Below the pieces are notes generated by a model. The model did no database searches and was not told where the DNA came from. It worked only from the letters and a program-made list of their open reading frames with translations. A stretch of 64,000 nucleotides of DNA from Nymphaea colorata (taxonomy: Eukaryota; Streptophyta; Magnoliopsida; Nymphaeales; Nymphaeaceae): the NCBI RefSeq assembly GCF_008831285.2, contig NC_045139.1, positions 6,852,204 to 6,916,203 on the forward strand. Reading direction: 5' to 3'. How positions within the stretch are numbered: position 1 is the stretch's first letter; every line of letters begins with the position of its first letter. Both the position numbers and the translations under genes were made by a program. Below are positions 44,856-57,424 of this stretch, one piece after another.

Positions 44856-45566
44856 GGAGAGGGAAAGAGATAACGTAGCATCAAAATCTTCGTTGAGGTA
44901 ACATTTAAACAGCTGCATAAAATGTTGGTTGTTGTGTTTCAGTAGACAATAATCATGGGATGAAGTTCAAGAATCAAGTTAGTAGATAAGAATTTGAGTG
45001 AGGTTGAGGGCAAGGGTTGATAGTCGACTAGTTTTTGTTTCAAACTCTTGTAGCATCAATCCTGTTGTTCTAAGCACCGATATGCAAGTTAGAGTGGGTG
45101 TCATCCAGGAAGCAATCCTGAACCTTGGGGAGATGAAGCACAGAAAATGAACTTCTGCCATTTTCATTCTGTGCCCTCAACCATTTACATGTGAAACGTG
45201 ATTTAACAGGGATCCCCATGATACATACAATGGGAGCCACATATGGGTAAAGCCACACATAGAACACATCTAAAATCCATTCAGTGGTGAAAGACACAGA
45301 AATCGATTTCTCCCCAACCTCAAAAGTTAAACTCGTCCCTTTTCCGGTGAAAAACATAGAACAGGTTCTTAGCATGTGAATATTCAAAACTTGTGCCCCA
45401 TAATGGAGGCACTCCTAAATCTGAATGAAATACAACCAAGGCAAACCAGCATCCCACCTAAAACTTAACCCCCTTCCATAGGAAGGTTAGAATTTAAAAG
45501 GTGACTGACGTAACAGGAAAGAAGAAAAGATACAATAAAAAAGAAAATGAATCTCTCTCTCTCTCT

Positions 45567-48500
45567 CTAGTTCCTGGACTTCTTCCTTGACTTTGAAGGC
45601 TTACTCTTACTCTGCTCCGTGTTTGCTGCCACTTTTGAAGTACCAGAAGCTTGAGCAGATTTGGAGGATGTGGATGTGCTCGTGGAAGCATCAGCAAGTT
45701 TTTCTCTTGCAACAGCACCCTGAGACCCTCGAATTTGGGCAGCTCGTTTATCCTTCCTCCTCGGCCTGTAACTTGACCTCTCTCGTTTTGGCAGCCATCT
45801 TTCTGGATCAGGAGGAGGACCAGGATTTGCTGGATCAAACCCCTTGGGGTATTTCGGCTTCCTTTTACGTTTCTTCTTTGTCTTTGACTTTCCTTTAGCT
45901 TCCTCCTCTACACCTTCCATGTACATATCAACATGCTTAGTCTGACCTGCACCGGGTGTCTGCTCTAAGCTCTTAACATTGATATCTTTCAGACCCGGGA
46001 GTGGTGGCAACCGCTTCTCATACATCTCTGCCTTGTTCACATCAACTCGTGCCATGGTTGTCACGAGGCCCACCAAGGCAGTGATACTCTGACTGTTCTT
46101 AACCAGATCCTCAAATAATCGAGCAGCTTCTTCTGCTTTGCCATGCTTGAGTTTGAAAGCTGCTGCTTCTTGCATTATGACATCCCTCCGGGATTCCCCA
46201 TCCATGGAATTTGACCACCACTGGAGAGCTGAGTCAAGGGTAGCAGCTGCACTCTCAACATCTCCAGCTCGCTCTCGCAGACAGACTAAGGTGGCGACTG
46301 TAGCAGGTAAGTGTTGGATATCAGTAATTTGGGCAAGAGATTCAGCAGCAATAGCATGGTGGCCAGCTGCAACAGCAACCTGAGCACGTGCCAGGAGGGC
46401 AGTTTTTGCTTTGTCTGTGTGTCTCTCTGCAAATTGCTTGAGGAGCTCCTCTGCCTGACCTGCCTTATTTTCTCGAACTAAAACAGAAGCTTCAAGCAGA
46501 GCAGGCATCACACTATCTGGGAACATGGAAGGAAGAGCAGCTGCAAGCTCTCGTGCCTATATTATACAAATAGCATAAGATCAAACGAAAACTGCAAGTA
46601 GTTGCAGGAGTGTTAAACGGATGCAAAGATGCAAAGAGATCGTAATGAAAAGTTTGCTACAAAGAACAAAAGACGATGCTCGTAAGCACCAGAAAATGGA
46701 ATTATTCCTCTGCAAAACACACAAAGATTTCCCAAACAAAGAAAATGGCAGTGCCATATTAGTAGCAACCAGAACATTGTAAATGCTCAATCACATTCAG
46801 ACACCATAATTTTTTTAGCATGACACCCAATATGAGAAATCCCTAGCATTCATGCTCTCCTGGACTCCAAGATCAGACAAATGTTGCATACTCCTGGTGC
46901 TCATGTTGCAGAATAGCATCCCAAGGGGTCGTTTGGCAGCAGGGACACTCACAGAGGATTGGGCCAGCTTCATGTAACATTAGGTCTAGTGTTCCATGAA
47001 TCTGCCACAAATCTTTTGATAGATGCATGAGACACTCACAAAGTATCCTTGCTGCCAAATGACCTCCAAAGGATTAATAGTAAGTAGTGGAACATAACCC
47101 TACATTATTCAAACTCCACATATAGGACAAATTTATGAAGGAACATTGCAAGGTTAGAGATTTAGAGGACATAAAGGAAAACCTGATCCATCTTGTTCGC
47201 ATGTAGTAGCAGAAGCATGCGATTAGTGTAAATGGCTTCTTTTTGCCTTGAAAAAAGCTTAAGATCAAGCCCCTGAGCTATTTGAAATCGCCCGTCAATT
47301 TTCTCTATCAAGCGATCAAGTTTCTTCAGCCCATCCGACACATCCCTTGTTCCCTTTAGTGAAATAAGGTTGTTTGTTGCCACTGCAAGTGAGGAAGCAT
47401 CAGCAACATTACGCTTCATGAGATTAGCATATGTTGCAGCTGCCTCTTCAGAGCGCCCTAACATCTGATGATAAAACAGTTTACTGAGTCAGTGCTACCT
47501 ACACTAATTGCCAAGGTCCTACACTGAATGGCATAAAATATCAAGATAAATTAAATGCAAGATTGAACCTCACCTGTTGAACATATGCTAGCTGAACAGC
47601 AATAGGAGCAAGTTCATTCTCAATCTCCTCCTCTGTGCAGTCATCCTCCATGAGCATTTCCTGACCAATCCTACAGCAAAGTGCAAAGTTTTAGATATTT
47701 ACTATGAAGTAAATAAGTTTATGATTCTAAAGATAGTAAACAGCAGGAAGATCGCTCTCATCACAATTACAAGAAGAAGCAAAATGTGCTAGAAGAGAGA
47801 TCTTTTCTGAAAGCATTAAATGTCAATTGCAAGAAGAAAGAAATGCATAAATCCCATTATTGCATTAGAAGTCCAACTTGTTTCTGCTAGTTTTTCTTTT
47901 CCTCCTCTCTCTAACAAGAATAAGCTGCCAAACATATACCATTTTTTTTTTGTACTATAGTATACTGCCTTGAATCTTTGTTTTTTCCGATCACCAAATT
48001 GTTGGCAAAATACATAAAAAGATGCAGCTTTAAATTAAGTAAATCAAGGTTTTAAACTTTTTCTTAAATTCACAAAAGAAACATTTCTGATCTATTAAAC
48101 GCATGCAGCAGCCAATCTGACAAAGCAAGAATAAAACATTTAACAACCAAAACATTTGATTAAGCTACATTGAACTCCCCAACCTAACCTAACATACATG
48201 ACTTAAAAAAGAAAGACATCAATCAGAAGTCAGTGAGTGTAAAACTTAAAAATAAGTTAAATAAACACTTTGGGAAACTTCAAAATTAGGCATTCAAGTA
48301 AAAACCTTCTTATCCTGCCCATAAATCAACATATGCAACCTCAACAAAGTTCCTGTAGGGCCAGATTCCTGAACACATAGTGCATGCGGATGCTCAAACA
48401 CAATAGGAGTTCATGGTAGCCTTCCATTTATTCATCAATCTTTCCAATAAAAAAGAATGATAAGTAGGAATTGCTCCTAAAAATTAAACACCCAGTTTGT

Positions 48501-51500
48501 TGTTCTACTCTGAATGATCCCACAACGGATGAATAAAGAGAAAACACAACCAACAGAATATATCTGCGTCATGATAATGAAAATCAATAATGTTCTATCT
48601 TTTTACATATTCCTGGATCAACTACCAGAAATTCAAGTATTTTTCTTACCTCCGTGCTGAAAGGAGTAGCTTTTCTGCATCAGAATATTTCTTCTTCTCA
48701 ATCATAGAACAGGCAGCGTTATATGCCATCTCAAATCTGCTATTAGCTGTGACTTTAAGTGTGTCCATCATACTTTGGACTTCTGAAGCCCTTCCTGCTG
48801 CTATTAAGGCAGCAATTATATTTACATATACATCTGAGGAATCAACCTTAAACTTCCGAAGCTTATCATAGCTCTGTGTACAGGCATCCATTTTTCCTAA
48901 ACGATAAAATATCTGTGCCTCTAGCTGCAGAACACTAGGATTTTTCTCCTGCAGTCTTAAACAATCCAGTGCTTCTTGAAGTTTATTTTGTCTGTACAAG
49001 CAATATGCCTGAAGGTTGGGACAAAAAAAATTCATAGTTAACATAGTTGATGAATTGTGACTGAAATGCATACTTTTTAATAAAGAGCATAGGAAATTTT
49101 CACCAAGGTGATTATCACCATTAGCATCATACGCTCTCAAATACAAAATTTTATTTAGCTAATCAGCTTTCCATAGATAAAGCCAAAGATAGAATCAAAT
49201 CAGTGACATACAACCACGGTTTATTGTCAAAGGATCTTCTCAGATATTTCTTTTCTTGGGAGAAAATATTGGGAACTCAAAAAAATTTAAACAATGCAAA
49301 AGGTAGTTAGAAAAGTTATAAAATTATGAGTTGTCTACAAATTCTTCCACGAGAACAAAAAGTCTAAACTAATTATTACAATTTTAAAAGAAAAAAAGTT
49401 TAAAATATGATTCAAAATAATTTTAAAAACTTGGGATAAATATCAAAAAAAAAATGCAATTCTTTTCACAAGAAATTGAAATTGGTGATATCTTCAAACA
49501 CCATGGCAAATTACCATTTTTTTTATTCATTGTGGTAAGCTCATAGCAGTGATATTTTGAAAAAATTGTGAAATTCTTGTAACTATCCATCAAATACAGG
49601 TGAACATCAGTTCCAACTTCCAACATCCAACAACAACAAGCAACTCAAGGTAGTTTAAGAATTAGAAACAACCTTCCTAATTACAATAACTCCAGGAGCA
49701 TTAGCGTATTTCGAACTTCAATGCTATCAGAAAATTCAGAACTGCTCCTTGTAGGTGCTCATCTTGAAAATCATGTTATGTTATTGCAAATTTGCAATAT
49801 CTCAAACCATCATAAGCATGATGATATTGCAAATTTTCAAAACTTGCCATTCTAGAAATACCACTCATCAGAGCAGCACATGGATTTGTAAGTTCAGACT
49901 ATAATGATGTTAGATTGATAAGTGATAACTTCCCTTTTCCAACTTATGGGAAGTTATCTAGAAAATTACCAAATATGCACCAACATAACTAGCTCGAAGA
50001 GAAAAGGGGGGTTGAGAACCCCTCAAAATAGCATATATCTAGGGTGCCCCCCTTTTCTTTATTAGTATTACGGGTGATCAATCTTGAACTCATTGTAGTC
50101 ACAACAGTCTATGTACATTGAACATTTATGAATCACATACCAACATTTTTCCTGTTATTCATAATAACAGTAACGATATATGATATGTATCCCAAGAAAA
50201 ACAAACAGATCTTGTGAAATATTTCCTTGATAAGAAAAAAAAAATTCTGACCATATTACCTTTTGTACGCTTGATTTTTTTAGAAAATTTTAATTTGACA
50301 ATAGCAAAAATGATGAAAATATCCCAACAATTTGATGCAAATAGCAAGAAGAATGCAAATAACCAAACACATTCAGTGGATATTAGGACCGTGATGTTGT
50401 GGTCATGCTGCCCCAATTTCAAGTAATTCAACCTATTTCATCAACTAACAGTAGAAAGGCAATTTAGAATTTATGTCATGTTTCATATACCCCTTCATTA
50501 AAGTGATTCAAAATTATAACGAAATTTTGTCTCATGACCTTGTATCAGTATCAATGGCCGACTTGGTGAAACCTTTTCACCAAAACTGAGGATTACGACA
50601 ACCAGTTTGATGAGTGACATTCATCTTAAGTAGCAAAGTCAATGCGGCTTCCGGAGAACAGCCGAAAGCTATTCGTATGCAGGTATAACTCAAAGATGAT
50701 ATTGTAATTTACTATTTCATTGCTCAAATATTCTTTGGAGAGCCTAGCATATAATGTATTTCATTTATTTATCCTGGCTATTCGTTGGTCTTTGAATAGT
50801 ATCTATTCGATGAACTTGTTAAAAGCCGATAGGAGACTTCATCAGTGACAGGTTAAACCTGCACCAGCTGACTAATGAAACACAAACCTTGTGAAATAAT
50901 TCGAACCACACGACTTCCTTAAGTGCAACCATGCTTCACTCTATCTGTAATCTCATTTGGACTTTCAGCAGTACCCTCACTAGGTAATCAAACACAACGC
51001 TGAAGCTGAACAGTGCACTTCCCACATACCACAACATAAAATAGACCACAAGAGAACTAGAATTGTGAGAAATGGCCATGCCGTAGTAACCAAGAAAAGT
51101 TTAGAGCAAAAAATCCAAACAATCACTCGCAACCAGTCTAAGTTTCTAGTGAATGAGTGAAATCGTTTACACAATGCACACGACAATGACGATTGATCTG
51201 GGCACTTTCTTAAGCATCAAGGACCAATAAAAAGTACGATAACCATTGTAACGCCAATTACGGACTTAATAATGACCAGAAAAAGGGAAAGGTGGAAAAA
51301 ATAGAAACTGGAAGGAATTGAAAAACCAATGACCTTGTGGAATTGAAGATCGATGCCGAGTTTCTCGCACTCCCGGATCGTCGACAGAGCAACATCCACA
51401 TTATCCAATTTGATGAGAGCCACGACCTTGCACCTCAACGCATCCTCATCCCGCGGGGCGGCAGTCAAAACTGTACAGAATTTACCGCAAAATAAGAAAT

Positions 51501-51692
51501 GGGAGCAGATCAGAAAACAAAATCACACGAGGGAGAAATCATTTTACTCTGATCGGCGACTTTGATTGCTTGTCGGAATTCGGAGTTGTTGATGTGACGA
51601 TTGAGCGTGGAGAAGAGGTCTTCTAGCGCAGCGGGAGGGGCGGATGATGGAGGCGGCGTGGCCGCTGGCTTGGGCTTCGCCTTGGGCGCCAT
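45567..51692 (-). CDS. Signal recognition particle subunit SRP72 (669 aa)
   Basis: Six coding exons fit in frame: 51692-51548, 51470-51334, 49008-48650, 47670-47574, 47464-47183 and 46556-45567. SRP72 binds SRP RNA with SRP68 and is needed for co-translational targeting of secretory proteins to the ER. The N-terminus begins MAPKAKPKP and EDLFSTLNRHI. A long TPR-like helical region follows (AYCLYRQNKLQEAL, LEAQIFYRLGKMDAC, NTACSMIEKKKYSDAEKLL-type repeats, IYTNRMLLLLHANKMDQ). The basic C-terminal RNA-binding part, about residues 565-620, carries the family signature PKGFDPANPGPPPDPERWLP and RRKDKRAAQIRGSQG. The last about 45 residues are Ser/Lys-rich. The ATG at 51692 is chosen because it matches the conserved start; the frame is open a further 54 codons upstream, probably as 5' UTR. 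Length and exon content match plant orthologues, so the gene looks intact. Confidence 0.95.
46925..47067. mobile_element. Small TIR element in an SRP72 intron
   Basis: The left end GGGGTCGTTTGGCAGCAGGG and the inverted right end GAGGTCATTTGGCAGCAAGG match at 17 of 20 positions. The element is about 143 bp and lies wholly in the intron between the last two exons (46557-47182). It shares GTTCCATGAATCT with the element at 8127. No clear target duplication was found. Confidence 0.6.
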
Positions 51693-53054
51693 CCTTTGCT
51701 TCCTCTTCAGACCTAACGGACGATGGATGGAAGGCGATTCCTTGACCCTTTTATACCTGCTGGAAACCGGCCAGTTGCCCCGGCGAAGATTGTTCAACGG
51801 GTCTGGGTATGACCCATTCCTGACTTCTACCCGAAACAGGACGTTTTTTTTCAACTAAAAATAAAAAAGACAGACGTGTCCATGAGGGGTAACTATCATT
51901 AACTATTCATTTTTTATTATTTTTAGATATTTTTATATTTATTATTTTACGTTTCATATTTGTATTTTTAATATAATATTTCTTCTAAATACGTGGAGGA
52001 GCATATACCAATTTCTGAATTCAATATGGTAATTGATTCATAGTATTTTTAATTTTTGAGTTTTACAGCACCTAGCGCCGATATCAACAATAACCTGATG
52101 TAGCCCTTACTATATCTGATCTTGATACCATGTTCGAGTCGACTCCGAGTTTTAAATTCACAATATGAATTTATTGTTATATCTGAATCCAAATCAAAAT
52201 TGGATGTGAATGACATTAATGGTATGTTAAGATATAAGACATTTATTTAAAATTGGGTTCGAATCTGAATTGGAGTGGTTAGTCATTTAAAACCAATTTC
52301 AAATATAGCCGAATTTCATTTTTTAACTCCGAAGTCGATCTGATTTCTTAATCTGATTTGAATTCTTTCTACATCTTAACCAGATCAGATATAAGGTTGG
52401 ATGATCGATCTTATTAGAGATCCAAAACCATTTGGTACTTTTACCGGCAAAAGATGATCATGTGCTGGCGACTCCAAACGAGGGGAAAAACAAACCGTTC
52501 AACTTTCTTTAATCGTCAACCAATCTTTTAAGAAAAGCTAGTGTCAGAATCCAACCAAAGAAAATAATATGGATTACAAACTAAACTTTGGATGCAATGA
52601 ATTCAATCATCTTTTTCTTCTTCTTATCATTTTGCTCTTTGATATTCATGTTAGAGAAGATTCAAGTCCGAGCGTTAGAGGGTGTTGGCACAATGGTGGA
52701 TCATACGGCTAGTTTTCATGTCAATTTCAGGGTGTCAACTTTCTGTATTGCAAACGGAAGATCAATGATGCGAAAGTTGAAGTACGGCAGAGGCGACACC
52801 CCAAGCCACCAAAGCATGCCATGTATTTTAAAGGAACAAAGAGTTGGGTATGGGCTTCAGCTCTCTTTTGAGCGATATGATGAAATACTTCTCTTGCTTC
52901 TCTTGCTCAAGATTAATTCCAAATGCCCACCGGAACCAATTGTTTGTGCTCAATAATAATAGAATTGTGAAAAACCATCTGATTTTAAGCTCTTAAAGAT
53001 TCTCCCTTGAATCTTAACCTTAAGCTCCTGTTGTATTGGTCCTACACCTTTAAT

Positions 53055-53056
<2 letters not shown>

Positions 53057-53092
<36 letters not shown>
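53057..53092. repeat. (GA)n microsatellite
   Basis: A pure GA run of about 36 bases. Confidence 0.9.
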
Positions 53093-53096
<4 letters not shown>

Positions 53097-54155
53097 GAAA
53101 CCACACCTTTGGATCTGGAACAAAACCAGACCCTTTAATTTTTTTGTTAAAATTTATTCTACATAAAACATAAACATCCTAATATGTTTATAAAAACTAT
53201 TTTGCTTATTATTAAAACATTATTAGAGTCTAAAAAATAATCAACTCAGTATTTGTTTTGTATCAACGTATTCTTAATAATATATCATTAAAGATAGATT
53301 CCAAAAAAAAAAACTTTAAACATCTCACTTAAAGGATCTGGCTGTTATCCCTAATCTAGTTTACACACACACAAACACACACACATATATAATATATATA
53401 TATATACACACACTTTAATGAATTTGGTTGTCCAGGCCACGTTGGCCGGTAGGTACGCTGGAAATTTATATGTTTGAAAAATTTTCGTCCAAACGTGAGG
53501 CGTAGATGTGATTTTATTGCCCGAGTGGACATAAAAGATAGTCTTCTTTATTATAAAATTTCGAATCAACTTGTGCGTTTTAAATATTTTTATGCATAGA
53601 GATTTGAGCACTTCACGTCCATATATATGATCGAATTTCACATCATCGGCCTAAGCACGGATAGCTCTGGTGGATGGTAAATATGGAGGTGGAATGTTTT
53701 AAATTAGGTTAAAAAACCAGACATCTCAAAATAAATTATTAAGGTTTTATTGTGTAATTTAACCTCATAAACTTAACCTTAAGAGTCATTTGATAAAAAA
53801 ACGCACTGTAATATAAATTAAAATACTAAAAACACATACTTAAGCTGAACAAAAAAAAAATCAAGAAGATGAAAACAACATACAAGTGTCAAACAAATTT
53901 GAAAAAACAAAGAGATCACGAAGAAGGAATCGGCGGACGGTCCAAACAAGAGAAATCGAAGGGCATTTCTTTTGTTGAGAAGTTCAAATAGGAAAATAAA
54001 CAATTTATTTTCACGGTTCTGTCAATTACTTTTCTTTAAACTACCTTGCAGAAGGATCATCCTATTTTCTCAAATGTTTTGAGTGGTGGTAAGTACACGA
54101 ACATCCAACCATAGAGATGGCTTTAAAGTTTCACCTTTTTTCTCTCTCATTCTCT

Positions 54156-54159
<4 letters not shown>

Positions 54160-54218
<59 letters not shown>
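54160..54218. repeat. (TA)n microsatellite
   Basis: About 58 bases of pure TA, starting about 590 bases upstream of the Cys-rich gene and preceded by CT-rich sequence. Confidence 0.9.
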
Positions 54219-54221
<3 letters not shown>

Positions 54222-54752
54222 TGGTACCTCACTGGAGAGGCGGTTGAATGTTGATGGAGCTTTAATGGCAAGGATGAGTGGATTATTGCACCAATCTTTC
54301 TCTAAAAGATTGTGATTGTGATCTCAGCTGTTCGATAAGGCGAGATTGATCGGCTGAGATCAACTGACTGAGATCCAACGCACCACGACTCTACTTTATT
54401 AGAGCAGCTTCTCTGTCCCTCTCTTCAAAAGAGTATGCTGGGCAGGGAAATCGATAGGAAAAATGCCCAAAAGATTGAAACGCATCCACTATGCTTAAAG
54501 TGGACCAAATGCGGGTATGCATACGTCATGCAAATAAATCAAATGATCAAATCCTTTTCCTACAAGTTTACTTGATGCACAAGGATTTGCGAAATTCAAA
54601 GCTGTCCCGCACGGATCAACAAATAGTTCTCCCCAAGAAACCATCCTCTTCCATTCTCATCTACAAAACTCTGATCAGAATTTGGCGTTTAAACCACCCT
54701 CTTCCTGGTTCCGTCAGGGTAAGGAAGAAGAAGCAAAGAGCAGTGGAAAGAA

Positions 54753-55388
54753 ATGAGGAGGGAGGGCAAGCAGCACGGGGTCGTAAGGAGCTGCATGCTC
54801 CTTTCTCCCAACGCCAACGTTGTCAACAAGCTTGATTCATTGCCAACTGCAGGAATATTCCAGAAGGTGCCGCGTAAACCCACGAACCACTCCAAATTCA
54901 CCGGCGTTTGCCGGCGGCCTCGATGCCCTGGATGCCATGCATGCCCTGTTAACAAGTCCAGGGAGAAGGCTAAAGGTACCTACAAGCATAAATCCAATGA
55001 CGTCGCCGTGAATCATCGGTTGGTCGCCTGGAAAGTAGTTGACAAGCACCGAGGATCCAATTATGTCGGATTCTCGGCGGCGCAGGCCTTGGAGTGCTTG
55101 TGGGGGGGCGATCTTGATGAATTGATGACGGAGGAAGAACCAGAAGAAGGTCCGGCTGCCGGTTCCAGCGACTTCAGTTTGAAATTTGACGGTGTTGGAG
55201 TATCTGATGTTATGCACCATGATGATGAGACTAATGTAGAGATCGAAGATGAGAAAGATGTTCCAACGATTGATGATTGTGGTGATGTTGGTAATCATGC
55301 TGACGATGACAGCGATTTGGTGATTTATGAAGTCCAAATTGAATGTGAAAGCGACGAAGGAGAAGGATGGTGCCTGGTGAAGCAATGA
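54753..55388 (+). CDS. Unrecognised Cys-rich, acidic-tailed plant protein (211 aa)
   Basis: This is a single-exon frame from an ATG (54753) to TGA (55388). I do not recognise a named family. Residues 25-115 look like a conserved domain: KLDSLPTAGIFQKVPRKP, then a tight cysteine cluster CRRPRCPGCHACP (Cys53, 58, 61 and 64; spacing C-X4-C-X2-C-X2-C) that could bind zinc. A basic stretch KSREKAKGTYKHKSND and the hydrophobic motif VNHRLVAWKVVD...YVGFSAAQALECLW follow. The C-terminal half (about 120-211) is very acidic, rich in Asp and Glu, and probably disordered. There is no signal peptide or membrane segment. A basic Cys-rich module plus an acidic tail would suit a nuclear regulatory protein, which is inference only. 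The composition bias is coding-like, and the 187-codon frame on the other strand is its shadow. Confidence 0.75.
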   Translation: MRREGKQHGVVRSCMLLSPNANVVNKLDSLPTAGIFQKVPRKPTNHSKFTGVCRRPRCPGCHACPVNKSREKAKGTYKHKSNDVAVNHRLVAWKVVDKHRGSNYVGFSAAQALECLWGGDLDELMTEEEPEEGPAAGSSDFSLKFDGVGVSDVMHHDDETNVEIEDEKDVPTIDDCGDVGNHADDDSDLVIYEVQIECESDEGEGWCLVKQ

Positions 55389-57376
55389 AAGTAATATCAT
55401 GAGATGATCGTCCGTCTATTCAGGTATTTGTTAAGACATGCTTGTCTTCATCAAAATTTGTGCCTGCCATTAATAATGAATTAGAAAAAATTGTTGCTCT
55501 GTAAGTCGTACTTCTTTTGACACATGCAGACATTGTTTCACATTCATCATCCAAGTGGAAAAGGATTCACCAAAAAAAAGAAATTGGATTTTGTTTCCAT
55601 TCTTATTGCAGTGTCGCTCATCATCTTCACTTGGTTTGTGTTTGAAACTTTATGCAGAAAGCTATGCTCAAAGAGTTGTAGAATGAAATCAATAAGTCTG
55701 GCGGGATACGTTTCATATCATTTGAGTATTCATTGGTAAAACTGTTATGGTATGCCTTGTCACGGAGAGTGACAGGTTGAAATAATCATACGGAGGCTTG
55801 CCCCACTTCAAATAAACGAAGTAAACATAAAATAAATGTAGAGATATATTTGTTTCTCGTAATTGCACAAAACAAAACAAAAAAAAAAATCACTGCTGAT
55901 GACAGGACGACTTATGATTGTCAGGTGGTGTCCACTTATTAAGATGCAGTAGAAGAGAAGCAATTTCATTGGTCTCAACAAAATGAACTTTTCAAAAGTC
56001 AAATCGGTTCCTACTGTTTTCTAATACCCAATCATGTAACCGTGACATAACCAACCCCAAAAAAAGGATGTCTGGGTCAACTGTGAAATTCTTTAAGCTA
56101 CCCCTCAGCTGATCCTTCATCCTTCCATTTTCTGCACGACAGGAAGGTTCCATCAAGGCATATCATCATAATTTACAAGTATGAATCAGAAACGTATTGA
56201 TAGAGATGGATTTCGTTATGAAATTAACTGTCCAGGAAATGTTTAGGAACACCTTCACAACTTCAAATTTGGCAGGGGACAATATCAGTAGCAACAGTTC
56301 TCGGAAACAGATTTCTTTTTGGCAATTCATATTGCAGGTATCCTTAGTAAGATTATGCATATGGATATATCTTTAACCTAAAAAGCATCATCTGCAATTT
56401 TCCTTCAATTGAGCGCCAACTTAGATTCCATCCCACAGACAGTTAAGTTTAAACATCCCGCTGGAAAATGCATGAAGAAAGGACACTGGGCCAAGAACCA
56501 TTGTCATGCTTTCATATGTAAGAAAGAAAGGTTGCAAGAAGATGGAGAATGTTCTGTTTTATATTTATTCATCGTGCTTCCCAATAAATAAACTAAAGAT
56601 AAACAGTCAAAAAAAGGCAAGGGAAATAATTTAATAAAGCCTTTCGTTGGGTCAGTGAGGAAGTATTACTTAGACCATTTACAGCCTGCCTTAAGACCAC
56701 TAAAAAACACAGAACTACTCTTAAAAGATTGCTACTTAAGATCCCGGTCATGCACCCCTCTTGTTAGCTTTCGTAAAAAAAAGTGATTTGGGTTTTGCGA
56801 TATTAAAGCCACAAATGGGAAAGTGGCTGAAATTGAAAATCATGCAAGATTTCGATCTCTTCTTAATTTTTAAGCCTGGTAACCTGAGATTCAATAGATT
56901 AAAAAGAAGAGAAAATAAAACATGCAACTTCAAAAGCTTCATTAAGGGGAGGATATTACAAGATTATACCAAGAAACGCTTCCCCGAGTATTTACTCTTA
57001 ATCTCCATCAACTTGAAGGCCTCAAATCTGACAATAGGCATGCGGACACTATGCTTTCATGTATCACACTGATAACATTGTTACAGTTTCGAACTATTTT
57101 TCCGTTTACTTTGTCCTAATTCTAGATATATTTTTCCTTCTTATTTCACATCTCTATATTTGGAAACAGTTTTATAGATTTTCATTTACATTTATACTGA
57201 AAATTTACCAACTAAACATCATACGCCTTATTTTTATTTTTTTGTGTTTATAAAATTCCTTAAAGGGAACTTCAATAAGTGAGATATTACAGCAGAGCCA
57301 AGTCACATGGGTACAATTAAGGTTCAGGTATGGGTACGGAGATATGGGTATGCATACGGCAACTTTAAAGAATATG

Positions 57377-57424
<48 letters not shown>

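Larger units (their letters stand above)
41111..45566. other. Intergenic stretch between PP2A B' and SRP72
   Basis: No gene is supported. Contents are a TA/GA tract near 42,078, a perfect 10-bp hairpin at 42934-42960, a 43-bp tandem duplication at 43344-43434, microsatellites at 44034 and 44818, and A-rich sequence at 44,330-44,450. A small GC-rich open frame at 44552-44665 (37 codons, Gly/Pro/Asp-rich) stands out in base composition but has no recognisable motif. Confidence 0.45.
51855..54752. other. Intergenic stretch right of SRP72
   Basis: AT-rich sequence with microsatellites at 53057 (GA), 53370-53410 (CA/TA) and 54160 (TA). Positions 52,130-52,400 hold decayed words such as GAATCTGAATTGG and CCAGATCAGATATAAGG that recall degenerate hexamer-type MITE sequence. 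A 122-codon open frame at 52588 has no coding character. Confidence 0.45.

Noticed and set aside
52588-52956. 122-codon plus-strand frame with a hydrophobic start
   Set aside because: Low-complexity Phe and Leu runs, no motif and no conserved context.
54837-55400. 187-codon minus-strand frame opposite the Cys-rich gene
   Set aside because: The plus-strand frame has a coherent domain and an acidic tail; this one is its antisense shadow.
56409-56591. Zinc-knuckle-like KCMKKGHWAKNHC
   Set aside because: The frame starts at TTG, the first two cysteines are missing and no gag context is present.
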